Shown here: one piece after another, positions 57,401 through 64,000 of the stretch
Layout: every line of letters begins with the position of its first letter
How positions within the stretch are numbered: the stretch's first letter is position 1
From: Rallus limicola
Taxonomy: Eukaryota; Chordata; Aves; Gruiformes; Rallidae
Assembly: GCA_022605955.1 (NCBI GenBank)
Contig: JAKCOZ010000020.1
Location: 4,515,001 to 4,579,000, forward strand
Direction: 5' to 3'
Length of the DNA: 64,000 nucleotides
The notes under the pieces: model-generated
Database searches by the model: none
What the model was told of the DNA's origin: nothing
What the model saw: only the letters and a program-made list of their open reading frames with translations
Made by a program: the position numbers and the translations under genes

Positions 57401-58344
57401 AATCTGGCTGTATTTGGGTGCTCAGCCAAAAGTGCCATGAAGTGCCAGAACTAAAAATCAGCCTCGGGAAATGCCTGACTACCTGGAAAGCCATTAAAAA
57501 GCCTCAGTGGCCTTACAAGTCTCTAAGGAAGCTGTGCAGCAGCACATGAAAGTCTCTGCCTAATGAACAGATAAGAGCTTGTAAACTGGAAGACAGCACT
57601 TTGCAGCCAAGGTATGTTCCTCATTTGATTGAAGCGTTGCTGATCCAGCGATGATTGCTCAATCATGCACGGTCCTCCCTCTTGAAGTCACAGAGGACAC
57701 TGAGCTGGGGCACTGTTTGCACCTCCATGTGTTTGCCAGTGTGAAGGTCTTCTGAACCCAACTCCTTCTTGGAGTATCTCGTGCACCTCTGGCTTCTGGA
57801 GGGAGCGGTGTGCTCTAAACCCAGTCCAGATGAGGTACTGTGGAACATTGAAATCTTAGCTTAGCATGTAGCAGAGCCAGTCAGAAATGAGTCTGTTTGA
57901 CCTGCTGGTGGTCTAAATCCACCTGGGTGTGAAACACACCCAAAGATGCAGCCTTGGCGCTCTCTGCTAATGGCCTGAAGCACATGTGGTGACACACTTA
58001 AAAGGCAAACAGACCATTCCACAACTGGCTGGAAACTGACTGCAATCCTAACTAGGGCTTAGTTGAACCCTAAATTTTGAAATCTTCATTAATAACTAGA
58101 TTCTAGTTTAACAGTGATTTTTACAAAAAAACCAAACCCAAATCTCCTCCTAAATTTGGAAGCCTTGTTGTGGGATTCCTGTCTGAGTGCACCATAAACG
58201 AGCCTGATTGTCTTCTAGGAAAAATGCTCTTTATTTTGGAGTAGCAATAAAAAGAACTCAGACAGTAATAAGGCCAACCAGGCCACCTCTGCCAAAAAGC
58301 TGCCTCCGGTTAAGGGGACGGTGGTGCAGGAAGCCAGACTGTAG
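42471..58344 (+). CDS. SCARB1: Scavenger receptor class B member 1 (SR-BI), 12 coding exons, 505 aa
   Basis: Exons: 42471-42590, 46041-46198, 47938-48079, 48501-48704, 49009-49104, 49669-49781, 51666-51832, 52474-52592, 54270-54343, 55241-55292, 55800-55946, 58219-58344. All borders are GT-AG and the 1518 nt stay in frame; human SR-BI is 509 aa. This is a CD36-family hairpin: N-terminal membrane segment (about 10-33), a large extracellular loop, a C-terminal membrane segment (about 440-460) and a short cytoplasmic tail. The loop has many N-glycosylation sequons (NIT, NDT, NGT, NRT, NNT, NIS, NCS) and the family cysteines (CNMINGT, GFCPC, CR, NCS). The receptor docks HDL and takes up cholesteryl ester through a tunnel in the loop; in birds it also acts in carotenoid uptake. 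The tail ends EARL, a PDZ ligand like human EAKL. The stop codon is the last triplet of exon 12. Confidence 0.97.
43369..43389. repeat. C21 homopolymer in SCARB1 intron 1
   Basis: Twenty-one C's follow a C-rich lead (43355-43368). The G-strand could form a G-quadruplex and the run is likely length-variable and error-prone in assemblies. Confidence 0.85.
46745..46803 (-). mobile_element. Short CR1 3' tail, antisense, SCARB1 intron 2
   Basis: AGAATTGCCTAGGTTGGAAG then GATACCCTTTAGATCATCAG on the plus strand is the reverse complement of the CR1 3' end. Only about 60 bases are recognisable. Confidence 0.65.
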
Positions 58345-58835
58345 GTGGGTACCCAGTCAAGGTAACATGCTTTCCTCTCGTCCTGATTTGATTAAGCTTT
58401 GCCTAAAACCAATCAAATTGGGGACATTTACTGTCCACATCTACCAGACATGCTCTCTTGGTAAGCTTTGATACGATGATGTTGTCTCATGGCTTTATTC
58501 AGGGCAATTTAGATGTCTTAATACTCACCCCTAACGAGGCTGCAAGCACGTGCTCTTATTGTTTCTCCTGGGGTACCTGGTCTGCAGCCCCCCAGTATTA
58601 TCAGCGGGTGGAAAGTAGGATTGGTGGTGGGGAAACGTTCTTCTTGCCTTTCCTCCCCTTCCAAGTGTCTGAGATCCAGAGGTAAGTTTTGTTTGTTTGT
58701 TTGTTCTTGTTTGGTTGGGTTTTTTAATGGGTAAAAATCTCCCAGGGGAGTAACAGAGGTGGTCAGCTGGTGGGTGTCACTCCCCTCCTGATGAGGGAGC
58801 CTCAATGGAAAGGCTTTCAAGAGGGAATAGCTGAT

Positions 58836-58842
58836 GAATAAA
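58836..58842 (+). terminator. SCARB1: Candidate intronic poly(A) signal after SCARB1 exon 12
   Basis: AATAAA at 58837-58842 lies about 490 bases after the exon 12 stop. If used it would give an SR-BI mRNA that never splices to exon 13. No other support. Confidence 0.3.
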
Positions 58843-58859
58843 ATATCTGGGTTTGTATT

Positions 58860-61345
58860 ACAGGATCACAAAATCACTGAATCATTGAGGTTGGAAGTGA
58901 CCTCTGGAGGTAATCTAGACCATCCTCCCTGCTCAAGCAGGGTCACCTAGAGCTGTTTGTCCAGCTGTCTCTTGATATCTCCAAGGATGGAGACTCTCTG
59001 GGCAACTTGTTACAGCTTTTGTAGTTTTCAGAGCAAAAAAAAGTGTTTCCTGATATTCAGACAAACCTGTGTGTAAGTTCATGCCTGTTGGCTCTCTTCC
59101 TGTCCCCTGGACACCACTGAGAAGAGCCTGGCTCTGTATTTACACCCTTTCTTCAGATACTTGTATACATTGGTAAGATTCCCCAAGCCTTCTCTAGGCT
59201 AAACACTCCCACCTTTCTTGGCCTTTGCTCATACACAAGATGCTCCAGTCCCTTAATCATTCTAGTGGCCCTTTGCTGGTCTCTTTCCAGAAGCTCCATT
59301 TCTCTTGGCCTGGGAAGCCCAGAATTGGACACAGTACTACATGTTTGGCCTTACCAGTGATGAGAAGAGGGGAAGGATCACCTCCCTCAGCCTGCTGGCA
59401 ACAGTCCTAATGCAGCCCAGGATACCATTAGCTGCCTTTGCACACACTACTTGCTCATGTTCAACTTGGTGTCCACCAAGACCCCCTAGATCCTCTTCTG
59501 CCAAGCTACTCAAGGGTTGGGTGATCCTTAGCGTGTCCTGGTGCGTGGGGTTGTTCTTCCCCTGGTGCAAGACTTTGCCCATCCTCCTTTTCAAACTCAC
59601 AAGGTTCCTGGCAGCCCATTTCTCCAACCCGCTGAGGTCCCTCTGAAGGGCAGCATGACCCTCAGTTTTGTGCCATCAGCAAACTTGCAGATCATTAATA
59701 AAGATGTTAAACAGGATCGGACCCAGTATTGACCCCTGGTGTACACTGCTAGTCACTGGCCTCCATGTCACATGCCCCTGGTTTTTGGAGTTTTCACTCC
59801 ATCTCACTGCTCATTCAACCCAGACTTTGTAGCTTCTCCACAAGGATCTTATGGAAGATGCTGCTGAAGGTGCTACTCAAGTCTAAGGAGACAATATCCA
59901 CTTCTCTCCCTTCATTCACCAAGCCATTTATATCATCACAGAAGTTTATTAGGTTGATGAAGCTGTGCTGACTACTCCTGATGACTTTGTTGTCCTTCAC
60001 ATGCCTGAAAATGGTTTTAGGGTTGTCTACCCAGGGATTGAAGGGAGGCTGACTGGCCTGTAGTTCCCTGGGTCCTCCTTCTTGAGCTTCAAGATAGGCA
60101 TGGTGCTTTGCTTTCCTGCAGTCTTTGGGCACTTCTCCCAGTTGCTGTGATTATGGGGAGTGGCACATCAATGGCATCAGCCAGGTCTCTTGGTGCTTTC
60201 TGGGTGCATTCTATCACAGTCTAGGGATTTACGTACGTCTAGCTTGCTTAGGTATTCTCTGACCTCATACTCTTTGACTGAGGGTACTTCTTCCTTGCTC
60301 CAGACTTTCCTCTGGTCTCTGGGGTCCCCTGCCTCATGCAGTTGCAGGCCTGCATGTCCCCTAGCCTTCCTCTTACCACCCGGATCCTTCCAGAAGCTCT
60401 TCTTCTTGCCTCTGACATCTCTGGCTAGATTCAATTCCAGCTGGGCTTTGGTTCTCCTACCTTCATCCCTGCATGCTGGGAGAGTGCCTCTGTATTCCTG
60501 CCAGGTTACCTGTCCCTGCTCCCATCTTCTGCGTGCTTCCTTTTGGCATTTGAAACTGGCCTAGAGCTCCTTGTTCATCCATGTTCATCTCCTGGCATTT
60601 TTGCCTGACTTGGGATGCTTGTTGGGACAGGCCACTCTTGATCTTGGAGGAGGTGATCTTTGAATGTCAACCAACTATTTTTATTACCTGCCTATCTTCC
60701 CCAACCTGAGCTCCATAGTTGCTTTGGATAATTTCCAGATGGCCCCGCTAGTATCATTGGTGCCCATGCACAAGAAGCAATCAGTAATAGTCAAAGGGTT
60801 GGATAAGCCTCACAGTTCCTCCACAAAACCCTGGATCCAGGTCTCCAGCAAGCAGCACATGGCTCTAGATGGCTGGTCAGGCAGGCAGATGGATGCTTCA
60901 GTCCCCAGGCCTCTGTCCCTAGCAGCCAGCAGTGACCTACAGTGTCACTTGCAGCTTCCCTGTGGGAGTCCTGCGTGATTTGGGATCTAGGGGGGTCCAC
61001 ATGCTTTACTTGAAGGCGTATCTAGTTCTTCAACGTTGAGGGTGGTGAACCTATTTTGTAGTTGTAAGCCTTTAGGTGGAGCAGGAGCCTTCCTCTTGGT
61101 GCCAGAAAGCACCAGCTTCCATCCTTCCCCTTCCCTGGAGGTTCACTTACCGTTACAGTAGGGCTGGGTGCTGTCTGTGCCTACTGCAGATGGGGCCTGG
61201 GGGTCCTCAAGCTGTTGTGTGCCTGAGAAGACCCTGTCCGTCTCCCTTTCAGCTGCTGTGAAGCTGTGCAGCCTGCTGACTTTGTCCTGTAACTCTTCCA
61301 CATGGTGACGCAGCTCTTTGGGCTGGGCTTTGGGAGGTGTCACCA
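58860..61345 (-). mobile_element. Long degenerate CR1 LINE with ORF1 and ORF2 remnants, SCARB1 intron 12
   Basis: The left border shows the antisense CR1 3' end (GGATCACAAAATCACTGAAT). Going right on the minus strand, reverse-transcriptase remnants follow in several frames: ANGILGCIR and EVILPLFSSLVRP near 59360-59450, VDIVSLDLSSTF near 59870-59905, and KLDVRKSLDCDRMHP near 60190-60240. Beyond 60600 are traces of the endonuclease region, and at about 61150-61340 an ORF1-type coiled coil (ELRHHVEELQDKVSRLHS). About 2.5 kb of a full element of roughly 4.5 kb remains, with many stops and deletions. It is old and inactive. Confidence 0.85.
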
Positions 61346-61582
61346 GGATGGGTAGGCAGGAATGGAAATAACTGCATTTTGTTAAGGGGGTGTGGGGGGG
61401 TGTGTGCAACCCCCTTCCATTTAAGAAGCCTTCAGAAAATGGTTCTTGGTGGTGTGAACGTCCAAGAGGTTTGGGGCACGTGTGTCTCAAGAGGGGATAT
61501 GGTGAGATGTGCGGCCTTATGAGGTCTGACCAGGGTGCCAGTGCCGAGTGCTCTGCTGTAACCACCATCCTCTCCTCTTCAG

Positions 61583-61705
61583 AGAGCCACCACCGAGAAG
61601 AGCCCGTGCCACCCCGCTGCGCAGCGCCAACCACCCCCCTCCTCCGAGACAACGCCGCTCCTCCACGACGCTGGCACGCTGAGCCAGGATGACGCCGAAG
61701 CCTGA
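61583..61705 (+). CDS. SCARB1: SCARB1 alternative last exon, SR-BII-type tail (40 aa)
   Basis: An acceptor (CTCCTCTTCAG) ends at 61582. Joined to exon 11 (phase 0, ending 55946), skipping exon 12, the frame runs 40 codons from Arg-Ala-Thr-Thr to TGA at 61703-61705. The tail contains SETTPLLHD, an acidic dileucine (ExxxLL) signal. It aligns in place and length with the human SR-BII tail, which has TPLL at the same point and is produced by skipping exon 12. In the SR-BI mRNA the same exon would be 3'UTR. The exon is inferred from splice phase, length and motif. Confidence 0.75.
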   Translation, partial: RATTEKSPCHPAAQRQPPPSSETTPLLHDAGTLSQDDAEA

Positions 61706-61902
61706 GCCGCCATCCCTGGCACCATTCCCACCAGGACACGTCAGAGCTGGGGGCGAGACCTGCTCTGGATCCTCGGAGATCTGGGGAAGGTGAAGTCATC
61801 CTGGGCAGCTCAGCGGTGACCTCGCACACCACAGCGAAGCCAGGGGACGGTGCTGGTGTGCCAGCTACTCTCACGCACAGGGGGCTTCATCCAGCCCCCC
61901 GA

Positions 61903-61908
61903 AATAAA
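61903..61908 (+). terminator. SCARB1: SCARB1 poly(A) signal
   Basis: AATAAA about 200 bases downstream of the SR-BII stop codon, so exon 13 would run from 61583 to roughly 61925. It serves both the SR-BI and SR-BII mRNAs. Confidence 0.7.
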
Positions 61909-61929
61909 GCGTTGGGAGAGCCCTGGTAC

Positions 61930-63479
61930 CCAAGGGGCCTGTGTTTGCCACAGCCCCTCTCTCCCCACGTGCCAGCAGGGATGAAGACAGTTGCTGGCTG
62001 ATCCAACCAGTTATTTTGTGATTTAAAACTGCCTGTTGCTAGGAATAAAAGGCGCTTTAATAGGAGCCTTTAAAATAAATGAGGTTGGGCTGTGGAGCAC
62101 TGATGGGATTTAGTGATCTTTTCCAAAGCTGCTGTTCATCCAGTGCAAACAGGGCTCGCTATCCCGAAGCTACTGACAGTTTTATTGCCACTTGATGTGA
62201 CTGGACTACACAGGGAAACAGTGCTGGGTGCTGTCACTCTCCTAAAACCTCCTGGGATGCAGGAGCACCGCCCAGGGTTGCTCCAGCCTTTGCTTTAAAA
62301 GCGGTGACTTTCAGAGCCCCGACTGCATGCCACAACCTCGCGCTCCAGCGATTCCAGCCCGGAGCCCTTTCACTCAGCCTTGCTGTAAGTGACCGAATGA
62401 GATGAGCCTTGCCAAAAACTCCATGGTACACATCTGACCTGTCACTCAGCTCCTGCCAGTTGTCCTTGCTGCCTGCTCAGCCATCCGGGCTAGCTCTTCA
62501 GCCGTGCAGCGTCTCTGCTGGGAGGCCATCGCGTTGCTTTACCCGTGCTGCCTGCACATGAGAAGGGAACAGGCAGAAGCTTGACCCCTCTCCTTGAGTA
62601 TTAACAAAGATACTCGTGCTTTTGAGATGGAGGAAGCTACGTGCAACTGTGAAAGTAGTGGTGGCCTTAGTAGGTTTTGATTAAAATATTGCAGATTTCT
62701 GAAGTGATGTCTTAGAGGATGCGGGACTAGATGGTAACTGAGGGGTGGGTGGGCTGGGGTTGCTCATTAGTAGGGAAGAAGCCCAAAGCACAGGGATGTT
62801 CCTGGCTAACTACTCATTGGTAGTGGTCCTGCCTTGCCTGCTTCCAGCCACAGAGCCAGGGTAGCCCTTGGGAAAACCAGAGGGACCAGTGCTGGTGCCT
62901 TTGGGGAGATGAAATGGTGTGCAGGGACTCTGCGGTCTCTCTTGGACCAGAGGACTTGTTGCACTATGGTGGTCCTGAAACTGTTGTGTTTGTCTAGGAG
63001 CTGGTAGTGGGGTAAGCAGTACTCATCCTCTTACACCCCCATCCCTCTCACTAGGTAGAGTGAGCATGGGAGTTCAAACAGTCAGTTTCCTGTGCTGGCA
63101 CGTTCCCAACAGGCTGTGTCCCCAGCCCTGCAACTGGGCTTGGGCTAGTTCATCATGGAAGTATCATGATACAGCTCAGGTCATGAAGGAGGAGGGTAGC
63201 AGCTACTCAGAGCTTAGGCCACAGGCTGGGCTTGCCTAGATACCCAAAGCATATCTTGGAGGCAGGGTGGTACTGGCCGAGTCCTGTCTTTTGGCTGGAT
63301 TATCACTGTGGTGTGAGTCCTCGCTGAGGGGGATGCTTAACTGCCACTGGAAGCTCTGGCCTCAAATCCAAAAGGATCCAGGTAGAGCCTCAGGAAGCAG
63401 AAGCGGGCGCAGGGCAGGGCACCATTTTAGACAAGGCAGGAGGGGACATTTGGTCCAGTGACACGTGTACACACTCTGA
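61930..63479. other. Intergenic DNA after SCARB1
   Basis: No exon, RNA gene or recognisable repeat. Further AATAAA motifs near 62040-62080 could extend the SCARB1 3' end slightly. Confidence 0.5.
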
Positions 63480-64000
63480 CCCAGGTCATGGGGAAGCTGG
63501 CGGCAGTCAGACACCCACCCTGGGGCTCCGCGGCTGCAGGGCAGAGCCCTGCGCTGCCGGGCAGGGGAACCAGAGGAAATCCTGGGGTGCCGGCGCTAGT
63601 GCGGGGCTCGGGGGGTGTCTGCAGAAGCAGCAGCTGCCGCGAGCCCGCGTGTTCCGTACAGCCCCGGCCTGGCCGCCGGCCTTTGTCCCGGGGTGCCTGG
63701 CTGCCGGCCGGGCCGTGCCGGGCGCTGCGGCGCGGCGGCCGCCGGGGGGAGCTGTGGGGCTGCGGCCGGGCAGGAGGCTTCGGGCGGGCGCCCCCCCACC
63801 AGGTGCTGTCCCTCCATCCCGAGGGGCTGCCCCCCCGAAGCGCTGCGCCCCCCCGCGCCGAGGGGCAGCCCCTTCAGGCGTTTGGTCCTCCGAGGGGCTG
63901 CCCCTCCAGGCGCTGCCCTCCCAAAGGAGCTACGTTCCCCCCAAAGCTCTGCCCCATCACCAGGCGCTACTCCCACGGAATGACCCCGGCGGCTCCCGGG
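63480..64000. promoter_or_regulatory. CpG island with degenerate short tandem repeats at the right edge
   Basis: Very GC- and CpG-rich sequence open to the window end. From about 63795 a unit of roughly 16-20 bases recurs imperfectly, with cores such as GAGGGGCTGCCCC and CAGGCGCTGCC. Long frames are open on both strands, as expected of biased composition, so no protein is called. In the human order the next gene is NCOR2, whose 5' end would face SCARB1; this island could be an upstream promoter or first exon of it, but that is only an inference. Confidence 0.4.

Noticed and set aside
61143..61874. 243-codon open frame on the minus strand
   Set aside because: Its C-terminal part is the CR1 ORF1 coiled-coil remnant and its N-terminal part is antisense to SCARB1 exon 13 and 3'UTR. 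It is a chance fusion, not a gene.
63596..63983. Overlapping 120-codon frames on both strands at the right edge
   Set aside because: Both are Ala/Pro/Arg-rich readings of the same CpG repeat array, and neither has a conserved motif.

Overview
This is vertebrate nuclear DNA, almost certainly from a bird. Genes are split by short introns with GT-AG borders, CpG islands mark the promoters, and the dominant repeat is the CR1 LINE, whose 3' ends carry the typical ATTCTGTG-type 8-bp tail. Two solo LTRs of a common avian endogenous-retrovirus type are also present. The species cannot be fixed from the sequence; several near-identical CR1 copies suggest a lineage with recent CR1 activity.

Layout, all four protein genes on the + strand: a CCAAT-rich CpG promoter at the left edge (1-300) with no gene visible inside the window; about 3.8 kb without recognisable genes; BRI3BP (3 exons, 4379-6703); DHX37 (27 exons, 10973-30813), whose introns hold most of the CR1 copies and one LTR; an LTR and a CR1 behind DHX37; five tRNA genes (Ala-UGC on the minus strand, then Asp-GUC, Phe-GAA, Asp-GUC and Ala-UGC on the plus strand, 33003-34727); a polyubiquitin gene of five perfect ubiquitin repeats (UBC, CDS 38153-39298, TATA box, 5'UTR intron); SCARB1 (12 coding exons, 42471-58344, plus an alternative last exon at 61583-61705); and a GC-rich, repeat-structured CpG island at the right edge (63480-64000).

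The gene set matches human 12q24.31 (AACS, BRI3BP, DHX37, tRNA cluster, UBC, SCARB1, NCOR2). From memory of the human map, BRI3BP is inverted here relative to DHX37. Every exon chain was checked by hand for splice sites and phase: BRI3BP gives 236 codons, DHX37 1143, SCARB1 505 and UBC 381, all without internal stops. The genes do not form a pathway. They cover ribosome assembly (DHX37), protein tagging (UBC), translation (tRNAs), HDL lipid uptake (SCARB1) and a membrane protein of uncertain role (BRI3BP).

I found no new enzyme system. The points most worth following are the conserved SR-BII alternative exon with an acidic dileucine signal, two YY1-type sites in the UBC leader intron, the tRNA cluster kept between DHX37 and UBC, and a CR1 inserted inside an older CR1 with a readable target-site duplication.
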